A program made the translations under genes and the position numbers. Of a stretch of DNA of 64,000 nt, positions 49,101 to 58,450 are shown piece after piece. The first letter of the stretch is position 1; the number at the start of each line of letters is the position of its first letter. Below the pieces are notes generated by a model that worked only from the letters and a program-made list of their open reading frames with translations, searched no databases and was not told where the DNA came from. Source of the stretch: Pedosphaera sp. (GTDB taxonomy: Bacteria > Verrucomicrobiota > Verrucomicrobiia > Limisphaerales > UBA9464); assembly GCA_009695205.1 (NCBI GenBank), contig SIBK01000006.1, positions 28,994-92,993 of the forward strand. The letters run 5' to 3'.

Positions 49101-50089
49101 TCATCCAAAATCCGAACACCCGTCCCACGCCCGGTGACGATCCCTATCGCCCGGGACAAGCCGTGGCGGTTTCTTCGGACGAAGGCACGGAGGTTGAGAT
49201 CATCGGCGGCGGCTCGAACGCCTCGAATTCGGGCGATTACATCCATTACCTTTACGCCAAGAATCCGGTAGTCGGCGACTTCGACGTGGCGGTGGCCATC
49301 TCCCGCTTTGATCGACCGGCCAACACCGCTGGTTCGGCGAACTCCGGCCTCATGCTGCGCGCCGCGATTTTCAATGCAGGCCAGGAGTTTACGCCAAACG
49401 GCACGAAGGTTCCGTTGGTCGCCAACGCGACCTACCTCGAAAATTCCGCGCCGGGCCGCGGCGCGATTCCTTTCTGGCGCACCGCGGCGGGCGGTAGTTA
49501 CGCCAACGGAAATCCCAACTTTGGCTTTGTCACTCTCATCGGTGGGATCAAGGGCTACTACGGCGACCTGCGCGCGATTGACGCGGGCGGCACGCCCGAT
49601 CCGCAGTCATCAGCGGATTCCGCCCGCTGGCTGCGGATCAAGCGCGCCGGAAACGTATTCACCTTCTTTGCCTCGTGGAACGGCGCGGAATGGACCCAGG
49701 TGGACCAGTCCACGCTGGAGCTGCCGAACTCGTTGCTCCTTGGCGTCTCGACCATGAACGACACCGGTGCCAATCCCCCTCCGGGCAATGCCTACTCCGG
49801 CAACGGCCATTCCATCGATCCCGCTGATCTGCTGAACGGAAACCAGAACGAGTCCAACGAAGTGGTCGAACGCGTCCGCCTGTATCCCAAGGGTCCGCCC
49901 GTGGTGGGACAGCCGGGTTCCCTGAGCGTCAGCCTGACCGGTGGGACGGTGACCATCTCCTGGTCCGGGGCCGGCGTATTGCAGTCGACCCCCACGCTCA
50001 CCGGCGGATGGAAGCCTGTGGACAACCCCTCGAATCCCTACGTAATCACCAACCCGACGTCCAATCGTTTCTACCGGTTGTCGCGTTGA
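46175..50089 (+). CDS. Large exported protein with internal duplication
   Basis: ATG 46175 (MDTLEKSTLPGRG) is preferred over the track TTG at 46127. The 1304-residue protein has a signal segment (LIAFWTIAVLAGTQALAELA). Two copies of a ~550-residue unit follow, about 55-610 and 670-1240. Each copy has a concanavalin/DUF1349-like part (DVMTFAYEEVTGDFDRSVKI / ELTFAYEEVTGDFDKQIRV), an Ig-like part (AGTIDKKVVGVKFSEMVSSA / VGTLDKKTVGVKFSELVNSA), and a second lectin-like part (GDFDVTVAVSRFDR / GDFDVAVAISRFDR). The C-terminus TNPTSNRFYRLSR is a typical Verrucomicrobiota tail. It probably binds polysaccharide or acts as an adhesin; no catalytic domain is seen. A strong terminator follows. Confidence 0.85.
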   Translation: MDTLEKSTLPGRGASLNQMLIAFWTIAVLAGTQALAELARVDIAPPQLDPTPAAGSYTRAADGAFSIRGQGTGTTSSQYPNLDFGNAVNPRDINETGDVMTFAYEEVTGDFDRSVKITGIASDPATPVDKWTRGGLMVRTGTNHYSASLQLMAANPASGGGNEVSFVGRGLDGQNYGEFSRHYSSVIKALPNQWLRLRRVGDYFAAYVGKNGTDWTLIGERFQEWPARVLIGAYAAAGKAGPKAVVQFSNYGAPALNDPIAPRLVSAGTIDKKVVGVKFSEMVSSATGVNLANYKLSEGVITEIKMGIGGDAVYLNVTGLTSDNFSVTVLGGVKDTAGNLIAANSVVQARSLNWIAQDIGAIQDPAHRPTVGDDPYRVGRSVMVSSDENPEIEVVGGGSNQWNPGDFIHYIYRAEPLSGDFDVTVAVSRFDRSNPQGGYSNSGIMLRASPYIAGQEYTAEGTKVPMVANPTYIENSAPGRGAIPLWRLTEGGGYGNGKDSFTWQTLIGGIKGYYSGLRGTDASGTVDPKSSPTSARYLRIRRVGKVYTFYASWDGVDWAQVHKETLPALPDKLLLGFSTMTDSGAFATPFSAYANNGHMIDPNDPLNPLNPNLEPPAPGGRSYMNEANYAVQRIKVFPHGVPAPVPVDLDVVNIVADDGSSFALPGSYASKGTYAFDIEGGGTGAFRSAGDELTFAYEEVTGDFDKQIRVTSITSSWFDTDGNAYTPAEGEVLPVDAWAQGGLMVRTSTNNLSASLAIVAANPAGTNQVRVMGRALEGQNFTQFSRSYAGVTNALPNQWLRVQRVGNYFAFYTGTNGVIWSLIGQRYQVLPATVLIGGYAAASLNPDDAIGNPNGLKAKTLIHFADYKNVDLGDKVPPALVSVGTLDKKTVGVKFSELVNSATATVPDNYTLSQGTVTAARLGIGGNSVYLTVNGLTSDTFTVSVKNVKDPSGNPIASGSTAPGTVANWISADIGFIQNPNTRPTPGDDPYRPGQAVAVSSDEGTEVEIIGGGSNASNSGDYIHYLYAKNPVVGDFDVAVAISRFDRPANTAGSANSGLMLRAAIFNAGQEFTPNGTKVPLVANATYLENSAPGRGAIPFWRTAAGGSYANGNPNFGFVTLIGGIKGYYGDLRAIDAGGTPDPQSSADSARWLRIKRAGNVFTFFASWNGAEWTQVDQSTLELPNSLLLGVSTMNDTGANPPPGNAYSGNGHSIDPADLLNGNQNESNEVVERVRLYPKGPPVVGQPGSLSVSLTGGTVTISWSGAGVLQSTPTLTGGWKPVDNPSNPYVITNPTSNRFYRLSR

Positions 50090-50110
50090 ACCGCGCTCGC
50101 CCAATCGCAC

Positions 50111-50144
50111 AAAAGAGGCCTGAGCAATCCGGCCTCTTTTTTTC
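50111..50144 (+). terminator. Intrinsic terminator after the duplicated protein gene
   Basis: An 8-bp perfect stem AAGAGGCC / GGCCTCTT encloses a ten-base loop and is followed at once by a run of T. It lies 22 bases after the stop codon at 50089 and separates this gene from the CRTAC1 gene. Confidence 0.9.
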
Positions 50145-50193
50145 TTGTCGGCCACGTCATTGGCGAAACCGTGCTTTCACTCCGGCAAGACTC

Positions 50194-53100
50194 ATGAAAC
50201 TTCGCTCCCAGCCCGCGCCAGCGATTTGTGCGGTATGGATTGCCCTGGGCCTTGCCCGCGCCCTTCTGTCGCCGGTCGGCACGGCGCAGACACTTCCTGC
50301 CGCCTCCGCCCGGGGTGACGTCCTGGTCCTGCCGTCCATCGGACAGACTGGTTTTACGCGGTTGGCCACGGAGGTGACCGGCATCGGTTTCACCAACCGG
50401 CTAAGCGAGGACCGCTCGCTGACCAACACAATCGTCAACAATGGCTCCGGAGTCGCCGCTGGCGATGTGGACGGCGACGGACGCTGCGACCTGTATTTCT
50501 GCAGCCTCGAAGGCGGTAACTCGCTCTATCGGAACCTAGGCAACTGGCGCTTCGAGGACATAACTTCCAGCGCCGGCGTGGTCTGCGCCAACCAACTTTC
50601 GACCGGCGTGTTGCTGGCCGATATGGACGGCGACGGTGATCTTGATCTTCTGGTCAACTCAATCGGCGGCGGCACGCGGCTCTTCATCAACGACGGCAAA
50701 GCCCACTTCACCGAGCGCCCGGATTCGGGTCTCGTTCGTCGCTTCGGCAGCACCTCGATGGCCGCAGCGGATATTGATGGCGACGGCGACCTCGATCTAT
50801 ACGTCGCTAACTACCGCACGACCACGATCCTCGATGAACCAAACACCCGCTTCACATTGAGCACCATCAATGGGAAGAGGGTCGTGACCAAGGTCAACGA
50901 CCAGCCCGCGAGCGATCCCGCGCTCACGGACCGTTTTCTCATCGGCGAGAACGGAACCACCCGCGAAGCCGGCGAGGCGGACATCCTCTACCGCAACGAC
51001 GATTCAGGCCGCTTCACGCCGGTTTCCTTCACCGATGGTACGTTTCTCGATGAACACGGCAAGCCAATCGAGGTCCCCCTGGACTGGGGCTTGTCCGTCA
51101 TGTTTCGCGACCTCAATGGGGACGGCGCACCGGACATCTACGTCTGCAACGATGGGGACTCGCCCGATCGCATCTGGATCAACGACGGCCACGGCCGTTT
51201 CCGCGCGCTGTCCAACCTCGCACTGCGCCACACAAGTCTTTCGTCCATGGGCGTGGACTGCGCGGACCTCAACCGCGACGGCGTGGACGAACTCTTCGTT
51301 GTCGACATGCTCGCCCGGCGACACGACAAACGGCACGCCCAGTTGGAGAAATCCAAACGGCCGGTGTGCGGACTGGGCGAGATCGAGAATCGGCCGCAGT
51401 ACACGCGGAACACGCTATTTCTCAACCGTGGTGACGGCACGTATGCCGAGATCGCCGCGCTTGCCGGGTTGGAAGCCACGGACTGGTCCTGGACGCCTGT
51501 GTTCCTCGACGTGGATCTGGACGGCTATGAAGACCTGCTCGTCGCCACGGGCTTTCACCGTGAGGTCGAGGACATTGACGTGGCGAACGAAATCCGCGCG
51601 TTCAAGGCGAAAGGCAGGCTGTCCACACTGCAGGAGCTTCGCCTGCGTCGCATGTTTCCGCGCTGGGATACGCCGAATCTGGCGTTCCGCAACCGCGGCG
51701 ATCTGACCTTCGAGGACGTGGGTGCGCGGTGGGGATTTGACTGGGTGGGCGTCTCGCAAGGCGTCGCGGTCGCCGATCTCGACAACGACGGCGATCTCGA
51801 CGTGGTGGTCAACAACCTGAACGGCCCCGCTGGCCTGTATCGGAACGAGAGCGTCGCGCCACGGGTCGCGGTTCGACTGAAAGGCGCTGGCGCCAACACC
51901 CGCGGAATCGGCGCGCGGGTGCGGCTGATGGGCGGCGCGGTCCCGGAGCAGAGCCAGGAAATAATGTGTGGTGGCCGATACGTTTCGTGCGACGACACCG
52001 CGCGGACGTTCGCCGCCGGACCCAATGCCGGCCCGATGCGCCTCGAAGTGCAATGGCGCGACGGGAGGCGCAGTGTGATCGAGGGCGTGCAGCCGAACCG
52101 GCGTTACGAAGTGGAGGAAACTGTTGCAGTCGCCGCACCGCCCCGCGCGCCCGATACGGTCCGTCCAATCTTTGAGGATGTAAGCACCCAATTGCATCAC
52201 CGTCACCACGAGGAACCTTTCGATGACTTCGAACGGCAGCCGTTGCTATCGCGCAGGCTGAGCCAGTTGGGCCCCGGTGTGGCCTGGTGCGACGTGAACG
52301 GCGATGGCCACGATGACTTGCTGGTCGGCAGTGGCCGGGGCGGAAGCCTTCAGCTATTCCTTAACAATGGACGTGGAAGTCTCGGATCCGTTGATGTCCC
52401 CGCCTGGAAGTCGGCCGCGCCGGACGATCTCACAGGCATCGTCGGCTGGTCCGGCGAGCCGGGCAGCAGCACGGTGCTGGTGGGAATTGCGAACTACGAA
52501 AGCGACGACACTCACGCTCCAGCGGTGCGCCGTTATGATCTTTTCTTTGGTGACGTGCAGGCTTCGGTGGCGGTCCCTGGCGACGGCAGCAGCGTCGGCC
52601 CCTTGGCGGTCGCGGATGTGGATGCCGACGGAGATCTCGATCTGTTTGTTGGCGGGCGAGTGATCCCGGGACACTATCCGGCCGCAGCCTCATCCCGCCT
52701 GTTCCGGAGCGTGGACGGCAAGTTCGTTTTGGACACCGGCAACACGGCGCGGTTCGCGGAAGCCAGCCTGGTGAGCGGTGCTGTGTGGAGCGATCTCGAC
52801 GCCGATGGATTTCCTGATCTTGTCCTCGCGGTCGACTGGGGACCAGTCCGCATCTACCGCAATCGGGCCGGGCGGTTGAGCGGCTGGAATGCGCCGCTCG
52901 TTTGGGCGTACGACGGGACCGAAGCAGAGATGGCCTTTCTGGCCCCGCTCCGTCCTGCGTCCCTCGACCAACTGCGCGGCTGGTGGACGGGTGTCACCGC
53001 TGGCGACTTCGACGGTGACGGGCGCATGGATCTGGTGGTGGGCAACTGGGGGCTTAACTCAAGGTTCCGCGAAGCTATTCCCGACGAACTCCGCGTGTAT

Positions 53101-53976
53101 TCCGGCGACGTGGACGGCAACGGCACCTGGGACCTGCTCGAAGCCCATTGGGATCCGGTGCTGAAGAAAGTGGTCCCCTGGCGCGACTGGCAGGCGGTCG
53201 GGGCGGCCATCCCATCGGTCCGGGAGCGGTTTCCCCAATGCCGAGATTACGCCCGCGCCAGCATGGCGGAAATTTTCGGCTCGAAATTCGCGCAGCTTCG
53301 GGAACAGAGAGTTGGCGTGCTGACTTCGATCGTGTTGTTGAATCGAGGCGATCATTTTGAGGTCCATCCTCTGCCACGGGAGGCGCAGCAGGCACCTGTG
53401 TTCGCGGCAGTCGTCGGCGACTACGATGGTGACGGGCGCGAAGATGTGTTCCTCAGTCAGAATTTCTTCGCCACCGATGTCGAGACCGGACGCTACGATG
53501 CCGGGCGGGGGCTGTGGCTGCGGGGCGATGGCCGCGGCGGATTCACCGCGGTGTCCGGTTCGTCGGACGGCGTTAAGGTTTACGGCGAACAGCGCGGCGC
53601 CGGCTTGGCCGACTACGACGAAGACGGACGTGTGGATTTGGTCGTCAGCCAGAATGCGGCGGAGACGAAGCTCTACCACAACGTCGGCGGCCGACCCGGC
53701 TTGCGGGTCCGGCTCGCCGGCGAGGGAATGAATCAGAGCGGCATCGGAGCCATCGTCCGGCTCGGAGCCGAAGGAAAATGGGGCCCCGCGCGGGAAGTTC
53801 ACGCGGGCAGCGGTTACTGGTCCCAGGATAGCGCCGTGCAGGTATTGAGCACCGCAGAGCAGCCGATCTCAGTTCAAGTGCGTTGGCCGGGAGGCCGAGT
53901 GACGACGGGGACTCTTCCGTCGAGTGCTCGAGAGATTCGGGTCTCCGCCATCGGCACGATCGAAAAACTGCGGTAA
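50194..53976 (+). CDS. CRTAC1-type exported protein with VCBS/FG-GAP repeats
   Basis: ATG 50194 begins a signal peptide (ICAVWIALGLARALLSPVGTAQ); the track start at 50008 lies inside the previous gene. The 1260-residue protein has many FG-GAP/VCBS calcium-binding repeats (GDVDGDGRCDLYFCS; ADMDGDGDLDLLVNS; ADIDGDGDLDLYVAN; ADLDNDGDLDVVVNN) and two ASPIC/UnbV modules, about 610-700 (ARVRLMGG...RLEVQWRDGRRSVIEGV) and about 1180-1250 (AIVRLGAEGKWG...VQVRWPGGRVTTGTL). It would form propellers outside the cell and likely bind calcium and partners. The function of bacterial CRTAC1 proteins is not known. Confidence 0.9.
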   Translation: MKLRSQPAPAICAVWIALGLARALLSPVGTAQTLPAASARGDVLVLPSIGQTGFTRLATEVTGIGFTNRLSEDRSLTNTIVNNGSGVAAGDVDGDGRCDLYFCSLEGGNSLYRNLGNWRFEDITSSAGVVCANQLSTGVLLADMDGDGDLDLLVNSIGGGTRLFINDGKAHFTERPDSGLVRRFGSTSMAAADIDGDGDLDLYVANYRTTTILDEPNTRFTLSTINGKRVVTKVNDQPASDPALTDRFLIGENGTTREAGEADILYRNDDSGRFTPVSFTDGTFLDEHGKPIEVPLDWGLSVMFRDLNGDGAPDIYVCNDGDSPDRIWINDGHGRFRALSNLALRHTSLSSMGVDCADLNRDGVDELFVVDMLARRHDKRHAQLEKSKRPVCGLGEIENRPQYTRNTLFLNRGDGTYAEIAALAGLEATDWSWTPVFLDVDLDGYEDLLVATGFHREVEDIDVANEIRAFKAKGRLSTLQELRLRRMFPRWDTPNLAFRNRGDLTFEDVGARWGFDWVGVSQGVAVADLDNDGDLDVVVNNLNGPAGLYRNESVAPRVAVRLKGAGANTRGIGARVRLMGGAVPEQSQEIMCGGRYVSCDDTARTFAAGPNAGPMRLEVQWRDGRRSVIEGVQPNRRYEVEETVAVAAPPRAPDTVRPIFEDVSTQLHHRHHEEPFDDFERQPLLSRRLSQLGPGVAWCDVNGDGHDDLLVGSGRGGSLQLFLNNGRGSLGSVDVPAWKSAAPDDLTGIVGWSGEPGSSTVLVGIANYESDDTHAPAVRRYDLFFGDVQASVAVPGDGSSVGPLAVADVDADGDLDLFVGGRVIPGHYPAAASSRLFRSVDGKFVLDTGNTARFAEASLVSGAVWSDLDADGFPDLVLAVDWGPVRIYRNRAGRLSGWNAPLVWAYDGTEAEMAFLAPLRPASLDQLRGWWTGVTAGDFDGDGRMDLVVGNWGLNSRFREAIPDELRVYSGDVDGNGTWDLLEAHWDPVLKKVVPWRDWQAVGAAIPSVRERFPQCRDYARASMAEIFGSKFAQLREQRVGVLTSIVLLNRGDHFEVHPLPREAQQAPVFAAVVGDYDGDGREDVFLSQNFFATDVETGRYDAGRGLWLRGDGRGGFTAVSGSSDGVKVYGEQRGAGLADYDEDGRVDLVVSQNAAETKLYHNVGGRPGLRVRLAGEGMNQSGIGAIVRLGAEGKWGPAREVHAGSGYWSQDSAVQVLSTAEQPISVQVRWPGGRVTTGTLPSSAREIRVSAIGTIEKLR

Positions 53977-54009
53977 AATAGGAAGGAGGGGTCGAGCTCA
54001 CCCTCGGGG

Positions 54010-54879
54010 TTAGGTGTCTTTTTCGAGCGACTTATAATCGTGAACAATAAATTTGTGCCCGCCCCAGCTGTAATCACCCCCGTCGCTATAATCAATCCGG
54101 TGCTTCTCGCAACACTCGATCCACGCACGGCGCTCCCCTCTTTCCCGGGACGAACGATTGCAGTTCCAATCGTCGAACAGGATCAAAGCGCCTTCACTGA
54201 TCATCCCCCGGGCGAAAAGCGGATCCAAAGCCTCGATCGTAGACTGGTACAAATCGCAGTCCACATGCACCAGTCCAAAGGAGATTGTGTCGGCGACCTT
54301 CTTCACGGTCTCCGAATACCATCCTTGATGAATGATGATGTTATCCTCAGGCAAGAATTTCTTACACTTAATGCGCAGCGCTTTCGGGCCGATGCCCTGG
54401 CAGGCTCCCTCGCTCCAGGCTCCTTCCTGTACATGATACGAAGTGCGGTCCCGGTCGCTGGGCGACTCGGGCAATCCTTCGAAGCTGTCAAACAGGTGCA
54501 GTCGGCCTTTGTGTCGAAAGGCCGCCATGGCCGCCGCGAGCACCTGCGCCGTCCGGCCCTTCATCGTCCCAAACTCGGCAACGTCACCCGCGACCGATGC
54601 GCTGGCGGCATACTCGATCCCCAACAAGAGCGCATCCGCAATGATCTGGTTGCTCCTCGACTCCGAGCCGTATCGCAATTGTTCTCCGCGCGAAATGCGT
54701 CCTGCCAATTCGGGAATTGAACGCAATGGGTCTTTGATAAAGCGCCGCTCGAGATCACCGCTTTGCCTTAAGAAGTTGATGAAATTCACCCCGAACATCG
54801 GTGTAAACGGATGACGCTCCAGATAGCGAAGCCATCGCACAATTTTCGAAACCTCGTTGTTCTGCTTGGGTTGGCTCAT
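54010..54879 (-). CDS. TylF/MycF-family methyltransferase
   Basis: A 289-residue class I SAM-dependent O-methyltransferase. VAGDVAEFGTMKGRTAQVLA is the SAM-binding region, RLHLFDSFEGLPE the acidic ribose-binding turn, and FGLVHVDCDLYQSTIEAL plus GALILFDDWN give the Mg-binding acidic residues of TylF/MycF enzymes. Family members methylate sugar hydroxyls in macrolides, O-antigen or exopolysaccharide; the target here is unknown. It is convergent with the CRTAC1 gene (33 bases apart). No glycosyltransferase or polyketide gene is near. Confidence 0.9.
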   Translation of the reverse strand: MSQPKQNNEVSKIVRWLRYLERHPFTPMFGVNFINFLRQSGDLERRFIKDPLRSIPELAGRISRGEQLRYGSESRSNQIIADALLLGIEYAASASVAGDVAEFGTMKGRTAQVLAAAMAAFRHKGRLHLFDSFEGLPESPSDRDRTSYHVQEGAWSEGACQGIGPKALRIKCKKFLPEDNIIIHQGWYSETVKKVADTISFGLVHVDCDLYQSTIEALDPLFARGMISEGALILFDDWNCNRSSRERGERRAWIECCEKHRIDYSDGGDYSWGGHKFIVHDYKSLEKDT

Positions 54880-55021
54880 AAAAAACGGCGAAGTGCCGCG
54901 CCCGAATCAGCGCGACCCCGCCGCACGTTTTGAGTGTGGCAACGATTTCATAATTCCACACTGCAACCCACGGTGTCGGAGAAGTCAAATTCAAATGGCT
55001 TTTGCGCACAGCTCTTATTTG

Positions 55022-55087
55022 ATTAATTACCTGTCCCTTTATCCGTTAGTCCCTTTATCCGTTATTAATTACCTGTCCCTTTATCCG
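55022..55087. repeat. Short direct repeats at a gene truncation point
   Basis: The 24-base unit ATTAATTACCTGTCCCTTTATCCG occurs at 55022-55045 and identically at 55064-55087, with a partial copy (AGTCCCTTTATCCG) between. The second copy runs straight into the truncated papain-like gene, whose last sense codons are supplied by it. The stretch from 54880 to 55021 shows no gene. Confidence 0.85.
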
Positions 55088-57339
55088 CGACCCGGTACGG
55101 CGCCACCATGTGACCGGCCGACATCGCGTCGGGAATAATCGCGACCGTGTAGAACCGTTCCGAACTGCGCAGTTCATTCGCCCGGGCCAGCGGATTGCCC
55201 ACCCAGCGGCCGTCCCACTCCACCTGATCCGACCAGTCGGCAAGGTCCTGATAGCTGTTCTGCGCGCCATAGAACGTCTGGATCGTCGCCCAGATGCTGG
55301 CGGGCGTGTGGAAGTCGCAGCCCGTGCCGTTCCACCGCATCGGACCATGTTCGAAGAAGGCCGACGGCTGATGCACCGCGGCGTCGAACCGCGTCGCGTC
55401 CCACGTGCCCTGGGCAAACAACTGCGTCAGCGTGGCGAATCAATAGCAGCTTCCCGGCGGCGCGTTCATGCCCGGGTTGAACGTGGACAGGAAGTACTGC
55501 ACGGCCGATGTCCCGCGCGGGCAACCGCGCAGGTCCGAGGTCGTCTTGAGGAATCCGGGATCGAGATCTTCGCCGAACACCGCCTCGAATTCATTGATGC
55601 CATTGGGTTCGTCGACATTGACGAAGCCCATCGACCACAACGCGGGTTCGCTCCAGCGACGCACCTCCAACTCCGCCACCCGCGTCCACGGCACCCCGCC
55701 CGGCCGGCTCCACAGGTCCCACACCAGCCACGTGTACAGGCCCGGATGCTCGAACACGGACGCCGGCACCCGCACCCGTACGCCGTTCCCGTCCGCGTTG
55801 CGCGACAGCATTGTAACGTCGATCAGATCCGGACCGGACGGCGGAAAGACCGCGCTGGACGGTATGAGGTAAACCCGCGTCTCCGCGTGGAGGTTCAAGG
55901 CACGCGCCGAGACGATCGGATCGGGACTCGCGATCGACGGTCCGGTGGCGCTGGCTTCCCGGAACACCCGTTGCGGATACACCGTGTAGGGCGTCGCACC
56001 GATCGCCTGCACCACGCCGGGTCCGACGTACGCCACACGCACCTCACCGACGCCCAGATTCCCGACGGCATCGCGCGCCGAGATGCGGATGACATTCGTT
56101 CCCGGTGACAATTGGACGGGTTGGGCGAACTGGAATGGCGACGCCGCACCGGTGAGATGCGACATGAATCCCGTGTCGACATACGGCGCGGAACCATCAC
56201 CCGGGATCACTTCCAACGTCGCCGAGTTCAAGGCCACATCCTCGGCAATCGAACCCACCAGGGTGACCGTCACGTGGGCATCCGCAGGACGTGAACTCGG
56301 TTGCGGGATCACGGCGCCATCGACCGGATACTTGATGAAGACGACCGGCACCTGGGTATCCACAACGGTCGGCGGTGGCGTCGGGCCGATCTCGAGATCG
56401 TCGATGGTCTCATACCCGGCAATGGCGCAGTCGAAGTGGACCTCGACGCAGTGCAGATCGAATTCGCGCCGGCAGATTTCCAGCGGCACAACAATGTCGG
56501 TCTGGGGCGACAGCAGGACTTCGTGTTCACCCGCAAGCACCGGAGCCGCCGGGGTTCCGCCGTACGCACGGAACACCACGCGCACCCGCACCGCGGCCTG
56601 GGGCGGATCGAGCCGGATCACGAGCGGATCTGGATCGTATTCACCCGACACCCGGCAGCACAGGGCCTGGCTTCCCGAATGCACATTCACGCCGAGCGCC
56701 TCGCGAGAGACGATCTCGGGCGATCCTTCGAACACCACGCCGGGATAGGGCGGCAATGGTGGTTCCGACGGCGCGATCCTCGAAGTCGATCACCCGGCCC
56801 GACGACGGATACCGGCTGAGTTCGAGTGAATCGATCGCCTCCACCGCGGCGCCGTCATAGAGCACCTCCACCTGCGCCAGATCGCGCTCGAGAATGCGGC
56901 AGATGCTGATCGGCGTGAGCACCGACGGTCCGTCGAAGATCGTGACGGTCTGTTCCACCACGGGCTTCTGGGGATCGGCCTTGGTGAAGCCGCGCACGGT
57001 GACCACCTGCGCCTTGGCTCCGTCGGGATTGCCGACCACGAGCCGGACGAAGCTCTGCGGTTGATCGAACAGGAGGATGAGCGGGTCCGGATCGCTGCCC
57101 GGCTTTGGAATCGGGGCGTTTCTCCGGAGGAAATTCTTAGGGGACGCCGTGGGCAGACCCGAGGCAACCAGACCGCCGCCCGGAATGCTGACACCCGCCG
57201 ACTCCAGACGATCGATGACCTTGCCCACGGGTAGATCATCGAACGTGGTGAACGAATCGATGGCTTCCTGGGCGAACAGGCCCCCGGACAGAAACAGGGC
57301 GGCAGCAAGACCGCCCAACCGACGACACACTCCCTTCAT
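55065..57339 (-). pseudogene. Truncated, broken exported protein with papain-like C-terminus
   Basis: One gene in three pieces. The 5' part (57339 to ~56750) has a signal peptide (GGLAAALFLSGGLFAQ). It shifts frame near 56750, where DFEDRAVGTT is followed one frame over by PPYPGVVFEGSPEIVSREAL. The body contains an Ig-like domain and is interrupted by TGA at 55440-55442, read as GSCY*FATLTQLFAQGTWD. After the stop the same frame continues to SAGHMVAPYRVADKG and ends inside the ATTAATTACC repeat. GSCY-x-FA and the GHMVAPY histidine resemble the Cys and His motifs of papain-fold (C1-like) peptidases. The Asn motif and the rest are missing. Three lesions leave no functional gene. Confidence 0.82.
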
Positions 57340-57345
57340 GGGGCT

Positions 57346-57382
57346 ATTGATAGGACATCGGTTTATTGACGCTCCACGATTA
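57346..57382 (-). repeat. 37-bp dispersed repeat, copy 1
   Basis: ATTGATAGGACATCGGTTTATTGACGCTCCACGATTA on the plus strand; it matches copy 2 at 63816-63852 in 35 of 37 positions. It lies seven bases upstream of the ATG of the broken papain-like gene, so on the minus strand it occupies the 5' leader. It may be a leader element, a recombination scar or both. Confidence 0.85.
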
Positions 57383-57402
57383 CTTTAACCCACCCACAGA
57401 TC

Positions 57403-58416
57403 TTGACGACGAGGCCCAAACCCAAGCCCTTGCCGACGCGGGCGGGGGTAAGTCCGAGCACCGTGGTCTTGCCGGTTGGACCGTGGGGGACGATTGCCGA
57501 CTTTCTCGAGCAACGTTTCCCCGGCATCGCACCTGACGTTTGGGCCGCGCGGATGCTGGCCGGCGAGGTGGTGGACGAACAAGGCGCACCGGTAGGCCGG
57601 CAAAGCCGCTATCAACCGTACCTCCGGCTCTACTATTACCGCGCCCTCGCCGCCGAACCGCGCATTCCGTTCGAGGAAGTCGTGCTGTTCCAAGACGAAT
57701 TTCTCGTGGTCGCGGACAAGCCGCACTTTCTCCCGGTCATTCCAACGGGCTGCTACGTGCAGGAAACCTTATTGGTGCGCCTTAAACGCAGGCTCGGCAT
57801 CGACACGCTTTCGCCGATACACCGGATCGACCGGGAGACCGCGGGTTTGGTTGTCTTCACGATACAACCAGCGACGCGCAAGTTATATCAGGATCTATTC
57901 CTGGATAAGTCGGTTCAGAAGACCTACGAAGCGATCGGGCCGTGGCGGCCCAAGTTGCAATTGCCTCTGACCTATCGCAGCCGGCTTGAGGAAAACCCGA
58001 AGCGCTTCATGCAATTGCGCGAGGTGGCCGGTGAACCGAACTCAGAGACGCCGCTGGAGTTGTTGGAAGTGCGCGGGGAATGGGCACATTACGGCCTGTC
58101 GCCGGAGACCGGCCGCAAACACCAGTTGCGCGCGCACTGCACGGCGCTGGGCATTCCCATTCGTCACGATCAGATTTATCCCGACTATTTGCCCGAGAAC
58201 ACCGACGACTACACCAAGCCACTGCAATTGCTCGCCAAGTCCATCGCCTTCCGCGACCCCCTCAGCGGCGAACCAAGCTGCTTCACGAGTGCCCGGACGC
58301 TATTGCTGGATGGGCCCCGCCAAACGGGAAACCAAGAAGAGCTCCATGACCGCCTGGGTACGGTCATCACAGGATCCCTTGGAGTTTTCAAACAGGCTCT
58401 TACGCCCGAAGATTGA
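57403..58416 (+). CDS. RluA-family pseudouridine synthase
   Basis: A 337-residue enzyme converting uridine to pseudouridine in RNA. The catalytic motif HRIDRETAGL near 140-149 contains the essential Asp, and ETGRKHQLRAHCTALGIPI is the family's RNA-binding/active-site block. The N-terminal ~75 residues (GPWGTIADFLEQRFPGIAPD...) replace the usual S4 domain and resemble the RluA/TruC subgroup. The called start is TTG and no nearby ATG improves it. The rRNA or tRNA target cannot be assigned. It is flanked on the left by copy 1 of the 37-bp repeat and is convergent with the DUF6288 gene. Confidence 0.9.
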   Translation: MTTRPKPKPLPTRAGVSPSTVVLPVGPWGTIADFLEQRFPGIAPDVWAARMLAGEVVDEQGAPVGRQSRYQPYLRLYYYRALAAEPRIPFEEVVLFQDEFLVVADKPHFLPVIPTGCYVQETLLVRLKRRLGIDTLSPIHRIDRETAGLVVFTIQPATRKLYQDLFLDKSVQKTYEAIGPWRPKLQLPLTYRSRLEENPKRFMQLREVAGEPNSETPLELLEVRGEWAHYGLSPETGRKHQLRAHCTALGIPIRHDQIYPDYLPENTDDYTKPLQLLAKSIAFRDPLSGEPSCFTSARTLLLDGPRQTGNQEELHDRLGTVITGSLGVFKQALTPED

Positions 58417-58450
58417 ACTTCCGCTGGGCTGATCACCCACTGCGTGTTGG

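Noticed and set aside
55110-56108. Plus-strand ORF of 332 codons rich in Arg and His
   Set aside because: It is a shadow of the papain-like gene on the minus strand; composition is typical of antisense high-GC frames.
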